Counted from the first letter of the stretch, positions 18,253-27,556 are shown. The stretch: 64,000 nucleotides of DNA from Palsa-1392 sp036490335 (GCA_036490335.1 DASXEB010000023.1:1-64000), one strand, 5' to 3'. Translations and numbers: made by a program. The notes: generated by a model not told the origin, from the sequence alone.

Positions 18253-18909
18253 ATGCGCCTAACGATCACGAATTATCTCGATGCGATTTCATCCTGGTGC
18301 TTTTGGGCCACGCCGGCCTGGCGGGAATTGAAAGAGCGTTTCGGCGACCGGGCCGAGTTTCGCTGGAAAATCGCGCTGATGGACGAATCCGGCATGCCGC
18401 GGAGCCGCGCGCAGATGAAATGGTTTTACCAGCGCAGCGGGATGGTCATGCGCTCGCCGCGGATGTTGAATGCCGATTGGTTTGAAGTCGGGCGGAAAGA
18501 ATTTCTGCCGCCGAATTGCGTCGCGGAAGCGGCGCGGGCGCTCGGCATTGACGACGACCGCGTCTGGATGGCGATGCTGCAGGCGGCGTTGCACGACGGG
18601 AAAAAAATCGGCGATTGGGAAGTGGCGTCCGAAGTTGGCCGCGCCGCTTCCGGTTTGGAAAAAACGGAACTGCTCGAACTCGCGCGCTCGCCGGAGATCG
18701 AAGCGCGGGTCCGCGAGATGACGGCGGAGTTTCACGCCCTCGGGGTCACGCAACGGCCGACGTTTGTCATCGACACGCCGATTGGCGACCGCGCAGTATT
18801 TTCGGGCTTTGCGAAAACGGCGCCGCTGGCGGCCGCAATCGACTCGATGCTCGAGGACATCGCCGCCTACGAAAGTTTCGCGGCGCATTTCGGCGAGCCG
18901 CCTGCCTAA
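18253..18909 (+). CDS. DsbA-family thioredoxin-fold oxidoreductase (FrnE-like)
   Basis: The 218-residue protein starts MRLTITNYLDAISSWCFWA. This matches the N-terminus of cytoplasmic DsbA-family proteins such as FrnE, where the active site is CPWCY after YxD. Here the first cysteine is replaced by serine (SSWC), leaving one cysteine. The cis-proline region QRPTFVIDTP near residue 170 is present. A single-cysteine site suggests isomerase or glutathione-linked chemistry, not dithiol oxidation. No signal peptide. The start ATG is followed at once by a 9-mer copy (18257) and the TAA stop lies in another (18904). Confidence 0.75.
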   Translation: MRLTITNYLDAISSWCFWATPAWRELKERFGDRAEFRWKIALMDESGMPRSRAQMKWFYQRSGMVMRSPRMLNADWFEVGRKEFLPPNCVAEAARALGIDDDRVWMAMLQAALHDGKKIGDWEVASEVGRAASGLEKTELLELARSPEIEARVREMTAEFHALGVTQRPTFVIDTPIGDRAVFSGFAKTAPLAAAIDSMLEDIAAYESFAAHFGEPPA

Positions 18910-19144
18910 CGAGTAAAGGACTGCGCGGAAATTTTCCGCGCCGGCGCAGAAACGCCTTGCCAGTTGCGCCGGTGAGATACAACGTTCGGTCGGTTCCGGC
19001 CTTGCCGCGGACCCATCGGCGCGCTGTTCGCGAGCGCGCGGATGTTCGAGTGCGGCGCGCGCTTTCGAGGGCGCGCCGGGGCGGTGCGACGAACTAGAAC
19101 GACGGCGTCAACTTCACTCTCTGACGCCGGCCGGGAGCCAATTC

Positions 19145-19735
19145 ATTCTGCAACAACAAATTCGTGTAAACGGCCGGATTCGCGCGCGCGAAGTCCGGGT
19201 CATCCTCGGGGCGACGAGCGAGCAGCTCGGCGTGATGAAATTATCCGACGCGCTCAAGCGCGCCCAGACTCTCGGCCTCGATCTCGTCGAGGTCGCGCCG
19301 ACGGCGAATCCGCCGGTCTGCAAGATTGTCGATTTCGGAAAATTCCGTTACGACATTTCGAAGCAGATCAAAGACAAGAAAGGCTCGGGGACGAAGCTGA
19401 AGGAGATCAAGTTTCGGGTGAATATCGACGATCACGATTACCTGACGAAGATCCGGCACGGCGAAGATTTTCTCGATAAGGGAAACAAGGTGCGGGTGCA
19501 GTTGCAATTTCGCGGGCGCGAGATGGCGCACCAGGAATTTGGGATGCAATTGATGCACAAGGTGCGCGAGGATCTCGCGAGCATGGCGCAGGTGGAGATG
19601 GAACCGAAAGCCGCCGGGCGCAATATCACGATGACGCTCTCGCCTTTGCCGTCGAACAAGCGGAAGCGGCGTTTTTCGCTGCCGGATGAAGAGATCGAGC
19701 CGGATCGCGACGAGCCGGACGAGGAGCTCTCGTAG
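19145..19735 (+). CDS. infC: Translation initiation factor IF-3 with probable ATT start
   Basis: IF-3 binds the 30S subunit and proofreads start-codon selection. The body is clear: RVNGRIRAREVRVI (N-domain start), LGLDLVEVAPTANPPVCKI and FRGREMAHQEFG. The first ATG (19232) is 30 residues too late, cutting into the conserved N-domain. In the same frame, ATT 19145 gives the right N-terminus and is preceded by GGGAG about eight bases upstream. An AUU start is the known autoregulatory feature of infC in E. coli. The 196-residue product has an acidic C-terminal tail after KRKRRFSLP. The usual rpmI-rplT partners do not follow; a convergent sigma-factor gene does. Confidence 0.88.
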   Translation: MLQQQIRVNGRIRAREVRVILGATSEQLGVMKLSDALKRAQTLGLDLVEVAPTANPPVCKIVDFGKFRYDISKQIKDKKGSGTKLKEIKFRVNIDDHDYLTKIRHGEDFLDKGNKVRVQLQFRGREMAHQEFGMQLMHKVREDLASMAQVEMEPKAAGRNITMTLSPLPSNKRKRRFSLPDEEIEPDRDEPDEELS

Positions 19736-19760
19736 CCGAAGCTACAAAATGTAGCGGAAG

Positions 19761-20363
19761 CTAAATTTTCCGCCGCTGCGGCCGCACGCAACTGACCAAC
19801 TTGCGCAAGCCGAGCTCCAGCCGCGTCTTCACCGTTCCCAGCGGCGTACCGGTGCGAGCGGCGATCTCGCGATGGCTAAGCCCGTCGAAAAACGAAAGCT
19901 CGATCGCCTCGCGCTGATAAACCGGCAGCAGGTCGAGTTGCCGATCGAGATAACGCCGCAGGTCGGAACGAATCAGATCGCTATCGATCCGGTTGTTCAC
20001 CCACGCTTCCGGCTGGCGCTCGATGTGAGTTTCAAAACGATCCTTCGCCCGCGCATAAGCCTGCCGCCGGCGCAGCCGGTCGATCGCGCGGCGCCGCGCC
20101 AGCGTCACGACCCAGCCGAGCGGTTTGCCGGCGCGCGGCGAATAATGCGACGCGTCTTTCCAGATCTGGAGAAATATTTCCTGGAGCACATCGTCGGCCT
20201 CGGCGTCGTCGTGCACAACGTGGGTCACGACGGTTTTCAGCGTCTTCCCGTAGCGCTCGTAAAGTTCGCGCAGCGCGACTTGCTCGCGCGCGCTGATCGC
20301 TTTCATCAAAACTTCGTCGGGGAGTTTCTCGGGCGCGGAGAGATCGATGGGCGGCTGAATCAT
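19761..20363 (-). CDS. ECF-type RNA polymerase sigma factor
   Basis: The 200-residue protein has sigma region 2 (DAEADDVLQEIFLQIWKDASHY, about 60-80, with the -10-recognition stretch) and region 4 (LDLLPVYQREAIELSFFDGLSHREIAARTGTPLGTVKTRL, about 150-190), the layout of extracytoplasmic-function sigma factors, closest to SigK/SigL-like groups. It would direct a stress or envelope regulon. ATG 20363 is preferred over TTG 20378. No adjacent anti-sigma gene is visible; the next genes upstream are the Mla operon. Confidence 0.88.
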   Translation of the reverse strand: MIQPPIDLSAPEKLPDEVLMKAISAREQVALRELYERYGKTLKTVVTHVVHDDAEADDVLQEIFLQIWKDASHYSPRAGKPLGWVVTLARRRAIDRLRRRQAYARAKDRFETHIERQPEAWVNNRIDSDLIRSDLRRYLDRQLDLLPVYQREAIELSFFDGLSHREIAARTGTPLGTVKTRLELGLRKLVSCVRPQRRKI

Positions 20364-20485
20364 ATCGAAGCGCCGCAATTGTCGCGGGCTCGATTTCGCG
20401 CCACAATCGGAGCGGGAGCAGACCGCGACCTAGGTAAAAGGCTTAGGCGCGCGCAACCGCCTAACGAACGACCGGCCGCGCGTCG

Positions 20486-21388
20486 TCAAGGCTGCTTCGC
20501 CGGCAGCACTTCGTGACTTTTCAGGATCTCATCTTCCGGCGTGAGCTTGTTTGCCTTGCCGCTAAAAATGATCCGGTTCGGTTTTTCCGCGAGCGTGTCG
20601 ACGAGCGCCTTCGCGTGCGTCGTGATTACTTTCAGGTTGAGCAAAATCACATGCAGCTCCTGCATCTCGGTGCGCAATTCCTTGTCCGTCGAGCCGACAA
20701 AAGTGTCGGCGGTATCGAAGACATTGCCCGCTTTCGTCTCGACCGGGCCGAGGCCTTGCAATTCTTTTTGCAGCTCGTCGAGATCGGCTTTTGCGGTGTC
20801 GGCGACGGGAGTCAGCTTGGGCAAAAATAAGCCGAGATCCGTTTTCACCGTCGTCACGGTTCCGTTCACATTCGTCACCGTGCCGTCGAGATTTTCGATC
20901 AGCTTGTTTGCATTCGCCAGCACCGGACCGATCTGGCCGGTCAATTGATCGATCCCGAAACTTGGCTGGCCCTGGATCACGGCATTGTTAGGCAACGTCG
21001 GTTTCCCGGCCGTGCCGGCGGAAAGCGCGACAAATTTCGGCGAGAGCAAAGTGTCGGAGCCGAGCGTGGCCGCGATGTCGTTAGGCAACGGCGGCACGCT
21101 GTCGTCGAGGTCGATCGTGACTCGCACCGAATCTTTTTTGTTCGCTTCCGCCTCGCGTTCCGCCGCGGCCAGATGCCGCATCCCGATAACGCGACCGGCC
21201 GGCGCGCCGGCGTAACGCACTTCGGAATGGACCTTGATCCCGGTCACATCTTCATAGTCGATCCGCAAAGTGCGCGACGGTTTTTGCAAACGATAACCGG
21301 AAAGCGCGATCGTGAGGGCGGCGAGCAGGACGACGCTGCAAATGATGACGGCGAGAGCGACGAGATAATCGGAGAGGTTTCGTTTCAT
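20486..21388 (-). CDS. mlaD: MlaD/MCE-family lipid-transport periplasmic protein
   Basis: The 300-residue protein has an N-terminal membrane anchor (about residues 8-30) and an MCE domain (about 38-125, with VHSEVRYAGAPAGRV). A long helical C-terminal part follows, as in MCE proteins that form a hexameric ring carrying phospholipids across the periplasm. It is the last gene of the minus-strand mlaE-mlaF-mlaD operon, overlapping mlaF by four bases. The operon should maintain outer-membrane lipid asymmetry or move lipids between membranes. The outer-membrane and soluble periplasmic partners (MlaA, MlaC) are not in the window. Confidence 0.88.
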   Translation of the reverse strand: MKRNLSDYLVALAVIICSVVLLAALTIALSGYRLQKPSRTLRIDYEDVTGIKVHSEVRYAGAPAGRVIGMRHLAAAEREAEANKKDSVRVTIDLDDSVPPLPNDIAATLGSDTLLSPKFVALSAGTAGKPTLPNNAVIQGQPSFGIDQLTGQIGPVLANANKLIENLDGTVTNVNGTVTTVKTDLGLFLPKLTPVADTAKADLDELQKELQGLGPVETKAGNVFDTADTFVGSTDKELRTEMQELHVILLNLKVITTHAKALVDTLAEKPNRIIFSGKANKLTPEDEILKSHEVLPAKQP

Positions 21389-22239
21389 GTTAGTTTGATG
21401 TGGTAACGATCGCGGGCGGAAAGAAGCGGGCGCGGCTGCACGTGCGGATGCTGGCCATGCGCATCCTGGTCGACGTTGAGCGGGACGGGCCCGTCGGGCT
21501 CGCCGTTAATGAATTGCTGCACCTCCGGCGACGGGCTGGCGCGGATTTCGGCGGGCGTGCCTTGCGCGATAATTTTGCCGTGATTGAGCATGATCATGCG
21601 ACTGGCGATGCGGAACGCGCTCGTCATGTCGTGCGTCACTACGACCGCGGTCATGCCTTCACTTTTCGTCAACTCCATCGTCAATTTGTCGACCACCGCG
21701 GTCATGATCGGATCGAGGCCGGAAGTCGGCTCGTCGCTGAACAATAATTCCGGATCGAGCGCGAGCGCGCGCGCGAGGCCGACGCGTTTTTTCATCCCGC
21801 CGCTGATCTCGGCCGGCTTTAATTCCTCGAAACCGGCGAGGCCGACCGCGGCCAGTTTTTGCCTGACGATTTCCTCAATTTCGTCCGGCGCGAGATCGGT
21901 GTGCTGCACGAGCGGGAGCGCGACATTTTCGCCGACGGTGAGCGAAGCGAGCAGCGCGCCCGATTGAAACAGCATCCCGAAACGGCGCCGGATGCGGACG
22001 ATCTCGCGCTCGTTCATGTTCGTAATTTCTTCGCCGAAAATTTTCACCGAGCCCGAGCTCGGTTTCATCACGCCGACGATGTGCCGCAGCAGCGTGCTCT
22101 TGCCGCAACCGCTCCCGCCCATGATGATGAGCGTTTCGCCGCGATCGATCGTTAGGCTGAGATGATCGATCACCGCGCGCTCGCCGAATTTTCGGACGAT
22201 GTCGTTGACCTCGACGACTGGTTCGTTAGGCGAATTCAT
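21385..22239 (-). CDS. mlaF: ABC transporter ATPase MlaF-like
   Basis: The 284-residue ATPase has Walker A GGSGCGKST (about residue 40), signature SGGMKKRVGLARALALDPEL and Walker B LLFSDEPTSGLDP, then the H-loop VVTHDM. The SGGM-K signature and early placement next to an MlaE permease identify the MCE-type lipid transporter ATPase. A C-terminal His-rich tail (HGQHPHVQPRP) of about 25 residues is extra. It overlaps both neighbours by four bases. A 9-mer copy lies near the start (SPNE). Confidence 0.9.
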   Translation of the reverse strand: MNSPNEPVVEVNDIVRKFGERAVIDHLSLTIDRGETLIIMGGSGCGKSTLLRHIVGVMKPSSGSVKIFGEEITNMNEREIVRIRRRFGMLFQSGALLASLTVGENVALPLVQHTDLAPDEIEEIVRQKLAAVGLAGFEELKPAEISGGMKKRVGLARALALDPELLFSDEPTSGLDPIMTAVVDKLTMELTKSEGMTAVVVTHDMTSAFRIASRMIMLNHGKIIAQGTPAEIRASPSPEVQQFINGEPDGPVPLNVDQDAHGQHPHVQPRPLLSARDRYHIKLT

Positions 22240-23015
22240 GCTCCGAAGAAGAAAATCGCGGTGAGCACGGCGTTCGCGATCAGCATCGCGAGGAGCGCTT
22301 GCACGACCGAATTCGTCGTCGCGCGGCCGACGCCTTCCGCGCCGCCTTCAACGTGCAGACCGGCGTTGCACGCGATCGTGATCACGATCCAGGCGAAGAC
22401 GAAACTTTTGATCACGCCGGAATACAAATCCCAGGTGTCGGCGCTTTCCAGCGCGCGCAAAATGTAACCTGCGGTGTCGAAGCTGAGCGCAAACCGACAG
22501 ACCGCCCAGCCGCCGAGCACGCCGACGTAATCGCCGATAATCGTCAGTGCCGGCAGCATCACGAGCATGGCGAGAAAGCGCGGCACGATCAGAAAACTGA
22601 TCGGATTAATCGCCATCACTTCGAGCGCTTCGATTTCTTCCGACACTTTCATCGTCCCGAGCTCGGCCGCGACCGCCGAGCCGCTCCGGCCTATGACGAT
22701 GACCGCGATCAAAACCGGTCCCATCTCGCGCAGCAGCGTCACCATGACGAGATCGGGCACGTAAATTTCCGCGCCGAGCTGTTGGAGCGAATGCGCCGCC
22801 TGCATCGCGAGCGTGACGCCGACGCTGAACGCAGTCAGCGCGACCATCGGCGCGGCGCGCACGCCGATCGCGACCATTTGCCGGAAAACGGGCGCGATCT
22901 TGAACATGTCGCCGCGGAAGGGCGCGAGAAAAATCCAATAGAGCAGGCTGAGGTTGAGGCGAAAATAATTCTTCAAGCGTGCGGGCGGCGAGACTAAGCA
23001 GGAAAAGGCATGCAT
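22236..23015 (-). CDS. mlaE: MlaE-family ABC permease
   Basis: The protein has about 259 residues and five to six membrane segments. The MlaE signature covers ELGTMKVSEEIEALEVMAINP and PRFLAMLVMLPALTII. It pairs with MlaF and MlaD to move phospholipid across the periplasm. The open frame runs back to ATG 23051, which would overlap the divergent DUF5069 start. ATG 23015 or a later start is more likely because conservation begins around ARLKNYFRLN. It is the promoter-proximal gene of the operon. Confidence 0.88.
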   Translation of the reverse strand: MHAFSCLVSPPARLKNYFRLNLSLLYWIFLAPFRGDMFKIAPVFRQMVAIGVRAAPMVALTAFSVGVTLAMQAAHSLQQLGAEIYVPDLVMVTLLREMGPVLIAVIVIGRSGSAVAAELGTMKVSEEIEALEVMAINPISFLIVPRFLAMLVMLPALTIIGDYVGVLGGWAVCRFALSFDTAGYILRALESADTWDLYSGVIKSFVFAWIVITIACNAGLHVEGGAEGVGRATTNSVVQALLAMLIANAVLTAIFFFGA

Positions 23016-23049
23016 TGCGAGATTAGAATTGCGCGCGCACACTCTCGGC

Positions 23050-23529
23050 ATGACCGCGACGGAAAATTTGCCTAACGAAAAGCTGAGCGCGCCCGACCTG
23101 ACAAAACGTCCGCCGCGCAGCCCGCACTGTCGGCTCGGCGGCTACGTCATTCTGCCGCGCATGCTCGATAAAGGCCGCGCCACGATCGCGGGCACGAACG
23201 GCGAATACAATTTCGACACGCCGTTCGATCAGCACATCATCAATTTTCTCGGGCTCGATGTCGCGGCCTTGCGCGCAGAACTCGCGGCCGGCAAAGGCGA
23301 TCACGAAATTTTGCAGTGGATCAACGCCAGCGCGAAACAGAAACGCGAGCCGTGGGAGATCGAACGCTGGAGCGATTACATGCAGCGGCGCGGGCCGGAC
23401 AGCGACCAGGAGACGCTGATTTTTTTCGCGCGCCGGGTGCGCTCATTTTCCAAAACGCGCGAGGACATCAAAACCTGGATGGACCTGCTCGACCTCGATG
23501 ATTTCGTGACTTTCGGCGGCAAAGCGTGA
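23050..23529 (+). CDS. DUF5069-family protein
   Basis: The 159-residue soluble protein has the pattern PDLTKRPPRSPHCRLGGYVILPRMLDKGRA (split here by drift), which I associate with DUF5069, a family of unknown function common in Verrucomicrobiota. No catalytic motif, signal peptide or membrane segment is obvious. The start at ATG 23050 follows the minus-strand mlaE start region, so the two genes share a short divergent promoter region. A 9-mer copy lies 20 bp into the gene. Confidence 0.7.
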   Translation: MTATENLPNEKLSAPDLTKRPPRSPHCRLGGYVILPRMLDKGRATIAGTNGEYNFDTPFDQHIINFLGLDVAALRAELAAGKGDHEILQWINASAKQKREPWEIERWSDYMQRRGPDSDQETLIFFARRVRSFSKTREDIKTWMDLLDLDDFVTFGGKA

Positions 23530-23565
23530 CGCGTTTGCGCGATTTATTTTTTTAGTCCGAGGCCG

Positions 23566-24234
23566 ATGCGCATTCTCATCATCGAAGATCAGAAAAAAAT
23601 GGCGGCCTTTCTCGAGAAGGGTTTGCGCGAAGCAGGCTACGAAGTCGAGGCCGCGCGCGACGGCATCGCCGGCGAAGAACTCGCGCGTGACGGTCGTTTC
23701 GATCTGCTGCTGGTCGATGTGATGTTGCCGAAAAAGGACGGCTGGAGCGTGGTGGCCAATTTGCGGCAGGCCGGTTTGCGCACGCCGATTCTTTTTTTGA
23801 CCGCGCGCGACAGCGTGCCCGATCGCGTCAAAGGTCTCGAGCTCGGTGCGGATGATTATCTCGTGAAACCGTTCGCGTTTGCCGAGCTTCTCGCGCGCGT
23901 GCGTTCGCTCCTGCGGCGCCCGGTCGGCGACGAAACGCATTTGCGCGTCGATGATCTCGAGATCGATCTGCATCGCCATCAGGCTTCCCGCGCCGGCGAG
24001 CCGCTGCATCTGACGGGCAAGGAATTCGCGCTCCTCGCGCACCTCGTCCGCGCCGGCGGCGAGGTCGTTTCACGCGAAGAAGTTTCCGCCGAAGTCTGGG
24101 GAATAAATTTTCGCACGAGCACCAACGTGCTCGATGTGATGGTGCGCCGGCTGCGCGCAAAAGTGGACGATCCTTTCCCGAGAAAACTGATTCACACCGT
24201 GCGCGGCGCCGGCTATGTCGTCCGGCCGAGCTGA
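23566..24234 (+). CDS. OmpR/PhoB-type response regulator
   Basis: The 222-residue regulator has a receiver domain (about 1-115: acidic pocket IIEDQ, phospho-acceptor Asp in LLLVDVML, Thr in FLTARD, Lys in LVKPF) and a winged-helix DNA-binding domain (about 125-222, ending VRGAGYVVRP). The closest type is CusR/CopR, which often answers copper or other metals. It overlaps the kinase gene by 20 bp, so the two are co-translated. The target genes are not evident. Confidence 0.92.
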   Translation: MRILIIEDQKKMAAFLEKGLREAGYEVEAARDGIAGEELARDGRFDLLLVDVMLPKKDGWSVVANLRQAGLRTPILFLTARDSVPDRVKGLELGADDYLVKPFAFAELLARVRSLLRRPVGDETHLRVDDLEIDLHRHQASRAGEPLHLTGKEFALLAHLVRAGGEVVSREEVSAEVWGINFRTSTNVLDVMVRRLRAKVDDPFPRKLIHTVRGAGYVVRPS

Positions 24235-25612
24235 ACCGCGCTCGATCGCGTTGCAGCTCGTGCTGCTTTTCACGCCGGCGGCCGCGCTTTTGCTCGGCTG
24301 CGGCATCGGTCTGCTTTATTGGATCGTGGTGCGGCACGCTTTTGCGGAGGATCGCGCCGCGCTCGAGGAAAAAATTTTCGCTGTACGCGCCGATCTCAAA
24401 GCCGCCGGCGGTCCGCAGGTTTTGCGCGCACAATTGCGAACGGTGAACGACGCCGGCCGCTCGACTTATCTCGTGCGCGTGCTCGATGACGCGAACCGGC
24501 CGGTCGCGGAAAGTCCGGCGATGAGCCAGCTCGTGTCGGCAAACGTTTTTCCAACGCCGAAGAAAGCGCCGGCTGCCGCGGCGCGCGATTACGAAGTGGC
24601 GGGAAAGTTATTCTCGTTAGGCGCAATGACGGTCGCAGCCGGCGGTCGCGCTTACACGATCCAGGTCGCGCAGGACCGCACGACGGACGAGGCGTTTGAG
24701 AAAAACTTCAGCATTCTCGTCGCTGCCGTCCTCGTCGGCGGAATCTTCGCCTCCGCCGGCATCGCGATCACGGTGACGAGGCGCGGTTTGCGCCCGCTCG
24801 CGACCATGACGCGCTCGCTCAAGCGCGTCGCGGCCGATCGCCTGCACGAGCGCGTCCCGCCTCACGAGTGGCCGCGCGAGCTTCAGCCGGTCGCGATCGC
24901 TTTCGACGAAATGCTCGAGCGGCTGGAGGATTCGTTCACGCGGCTCTCGCAATTTTCCGCCGACCTCGCGCATGAGCTGCGCACCCCGCTGGCTAACATT
25001 CGCGGCGAAGGCGAGGTCGCGCTGACCCGGCCGCGTTTGCCTGACGAATACGAGGCAGTGATCGAATCGAGCGTCGCGGAATGCGAACGGCTCGGCGCGA
25101 TCATCGACAATCTGCTTTTTCTCGCCCGCGCCGAGGCCGCCGAAGGGCAGGTGCGGCGCGAGGTTTTCGATGGTCGCGCGGCGATCGAAAAAGTTCTCGC
25201 CTATTACGAAGCGATCGCGGAAGAGCGGCGGCTGAAAATGTGCTGCGAAGGCTCGGGCGAAATTTTTGCCGACCCGCTGCTTTTCAGTCGCGCGCTCAGT
25301 AATCTGGTCGAAAACGCAATTCGTTTCGTCCCCGACGGCGGAGCGATTACGATCACGATCGCGCAGGATTCCGTGGGCGCGGAAATCGCCGTGATTGACG
25401 ACGGCGCCGGAATTGCGGCGGAACATTTGCCGCGCGTCTTCGATCGTTTTTATCGCGCGGACCGCTCGCGCAGTTCGGAAGGAACCGGGCTTGGGCTCGC
25501 GCTTGTGAAATCAATCGTCGAATTGCACGGCGGCTCGGTTGCGATCGAGAGCGCGCCCGGCCGCGGGACGACGGTGACGTTGCGGTTTCCGTCCGCACCG
25601 GCCGCGCGTTAA
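24215..25612 (+). CDS. Membrane sensor histidine kinase
   Basis: The 465-residue kinase has two membrane segments (about 12-35 and 165-190) flanking a periplasmic sensor of about 130 residues. A HAMP domain (RRGLRPLATMTRSLKRVAADRL) follows. The HisKA H-box is FSADLAHELRTPLANI with the phospho-acceptor His, and the HATPase_c N, G1 and G2 boxes follow (NLVENAIRF, IDDGAGI, EGTGLGLAL). It is the partner of the regulator just upstream. Architecture is like CusS/heavy-metal kinases; the ligand is unknown. Confidence 0.92.
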   Translation: MSSGRAEPRSIALQLVLLFTPAAALLLGCGIGLLYWIVVRHAFAEDRAALEEKIFAVRADLKAAGGPQVLRAQLRTVNDAGRSTYLVRVLDDANRPVAESPAMSQLVSANVFPTPKKAPAAAARDYEVAGKLFSLGAMTVAAGGRAYTIQVAQDRTTDEAFEKNFSILVAAVLVGGIFASAGIAITVTRRGLRPLATMTRSLKRVAADRLHERVPPHEWPRELQPVAIAFDEMLERLEDSFTRLSQFSADLAHELRTPLANIRGEGEVALTRPRLPDEYEAVIESSVAECERLGAIIDNLLFLARAEAAEGQVRREVFDGRAAIEKVLAYYEAIAEERRLKMCCEGSGEIFADPLLFSRALSNLVENAIRFVPDGGAITITIAQDSVGAEIAVIDDGAGIAAEHLPRVFDRFYRADRSRSSEGTGLGLALVKSIVELHGGSVAIESAPGRGTTVTLRFPSAPAAR

Positions 25613-25674
25613 TCACCTTACAGATTTGTCATTATTTTATTGTCATCCGGAATCAACTTCGTTAGGCAGCTTGG

Positions 25675-26766
25675 ATGCACCTGCCAAAATCCACTCGCGA
25701 TCTTTACCGTCGACTAACAACTGGCGCGCTCGTCGTCGGCGCGTTGTTCCTTTTCACCCGGGTTGGCCTCGCCTAGGAAGCGTTTGCGCCGCCGGCGCCG
25801 GCGCCGGCAAACAATTCGGGGAATGGCGCGCCGAGTAATACTCCCTCGCCAAAAAGTAATACCAAACAACCGAAGAGCGATACCACCTCTTCGACTTCGA
25901 GCACAAACACGCAGCAGACGATCGTCGTCCGCGGCGAGGAATTGCCGAGCGCCTATGGCGCGCCGCCGGCCCTGTCGCGCAGCCGTTTTTCCAATCTCGT
26001 CAACGCCTACGTACTTCCGCCCTACGGATTTTATACTGCGGCGATCTTCGAGGGCGACGCGATGCGTTACAATCGGCCGAGCTTTAGCTACACCGCGGAA
26101 GTCGAGATGGGCCTGCCGTATCGTTTCGGTGTCGCGATGGAGGATGAGGTCGAATCGTTTCGCGACACGACCCAGGAACGTTCCTTCAGTCTCGAGACGC
26201 GCTACGCCCTCGCCGATTGGGACAAGATTCCGCTCAACCCCACGCTCTTCGCGGAATACAAATTTGGCGTCGGCCACATCCTCTTCGATGAAGGTCCGCC
26301 CGAGCCAATGGACAAAGGCGAGGCTGAGGAATTTCTCAACGAACACAATCCGCTCCCCGATTCGATCGAGGTCCGCATTCTTCTCGCGGAAACTTTTGGC
26401 GAGGTCGAATGGGCCTTCAATGCCTTTTGCGAAAAGGAAGTCGGCGGCGATCGCGGACGCGAAGTGGGCTTCGCCCAAAGCGCGATGGTGCCGATCATTC
26501 TCCCGCACGAGCGGCTGAAGATCGGCGCGGAAATGCAGCTGACCGACTTTACCGACAAGGATAGCCGGAGCATGAATTCCTACCGCTTCATCATCGGCCC
26601 GACGGCGGCGTGGAAGCCGTCCGCGAACACCCGCTTCGATATTTCGCCCTTGATCGGGGCGACGCATGACGCGCCGCGTGTCTCGGTCTTTGCCGTTTTC
26701 TCCTATGTTTTCGGCGGCCGCGAAGAAGCCGAAGCCGAGGGTCCGACTGCAACGCAGAATCGTTAG
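25675..26766 (+). pseudogene. Outer-membrane beta-barrel-like protein interrupted by an in-frame TAG
   Basis: ATG 25675 opens a typical signal peptide (charged start, hydrophobic GALVVGALFLF core, end GLA). The very next codon, 25774-25776, is TAG. After it the same frame runs open to 26766: a Pro/Ser/Thr-rich linker, then about 275 residues with alternating polar/apolar strands and the ending VSVFAVFSYVFGG typical of outer-membrane barrels. A Gln codon in place of TAG would give a perfect signal cleavage site and one intact protein, so this is a point nonsense mutation, a sequencing error or readthrough. Translation could only restart weakly at ATG 25942. The stop codon is in the 9-mer at 26760, which also supplies the stop of the convergent gene. 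Confidence 0.75.
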
Positions 26767-27545
26767 GCCGGCTGACCCGGCTTGTGGATGAGGCCGAGCC
26801 CGCAGGCGTCCTTGTAGAAAGGGCGCGGCAGATCCATGCTGCGCGATTCGCCGTTCAGGCAAAGCGTTTCGGCCTGCGGATTTTTTTCGCGCCATTCGCG
26901 CAGCGCGCGCCCGACGCCGCCTGCTCCTGTGACGTCGAAGTGAGCCGCGAAATCGCTCACATCGTGGAGCAGGAAAAGTCCGCCGGCCTCAAGCGCGGGA
27001 TACCAAAGTTCAAGCTCGGTCAGCGTTGCTTCGTACTCGTGCGAGCTGTCGAGCAGAATCATTTCCGGGTCGGCCGGAAAGTGCGCGCGCGCCGCCGCGA
27101 GCGCGGCCGGATCGCGCGAATCGCCTTCGACAACCGCGACAAAGTTCGTTAGGCCAGCGCGCTCGATCCATCGTCGGGTGAGTGCGCACAAGTCGGGATT
27201 GATGTCGAGCGTGAACAATCCTTTCGTCGCCTTCATCCGCCGGAGCATGAAACCGAGCAGAAGCGAGGAATAACCCGAGCAGGTGCCAAGCTGCACGATG
27301 CGCGTCACGCGGTTGCCCATCACCAATCCGTGCAAAAGCGAAATCAGCGGCACAGCGCATTCGCCGATCAATTTGTTCGCGTCGGTCTCTTCGTACCACG
27401 CCCTAACGATGGCCCATTCCTCTGCGCTTAGGTCGGAATAAATCGGCGGGACGAAATCCATCCCCGGCAGTCGATGCCACCAGTAGCGCGGCGCTTCGTT
27501 TTGCGTCCAGGGCCGCGAACGCGGTTCATCGTTAGGCACACTCAT
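26763..27545 (-). CDS. SAM-dependent methyltransferase (Methyltransf_24-like)
   Basis: The 260-residue class I methyltransferase has the SAM motif I region IVQLGTCSGYSSLLLGFML (about 95-113), motif II LFTLDINPDLC, the acidic pair GDSRD, and MILLDSSHEYEATLTELELW, typical of cephalosporin hydroxylase-like or O-methyltransferase-type enzymes. The substrate is unknown. ATG 27545 is chosen; the longer open frame upstream is antisense to pdxH. TAA 26763-26765 is part of the same 9-mer that gives the convergent gene its TAG. Confidence 0.8.
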   Translation of the reverse strand: MSVPNDEPRSRPWTQNEAPRYWWHRLPGMDFVPPIYSDLSAEEWAIVRAWYEETDANKLIGECAVPLISLLHGLVMGNRVTRIVQLGTCSGYSSLLLGFMLRRMKATKGLFTLDINPDLCALTRRWIERAGLTNFVAVVEGDSRDPAALAAARAHFPADPEMILLDSSHEYEATLTELELWYPALEAGGLFLLHDVSDFAAHFDVTGAGGVGRALREWREKNPQAETLCLNGESRSMDLPRPFYKDACGLGLIHKPGQPA

Positions 27546-27556
27546 TGCCTGACGAG

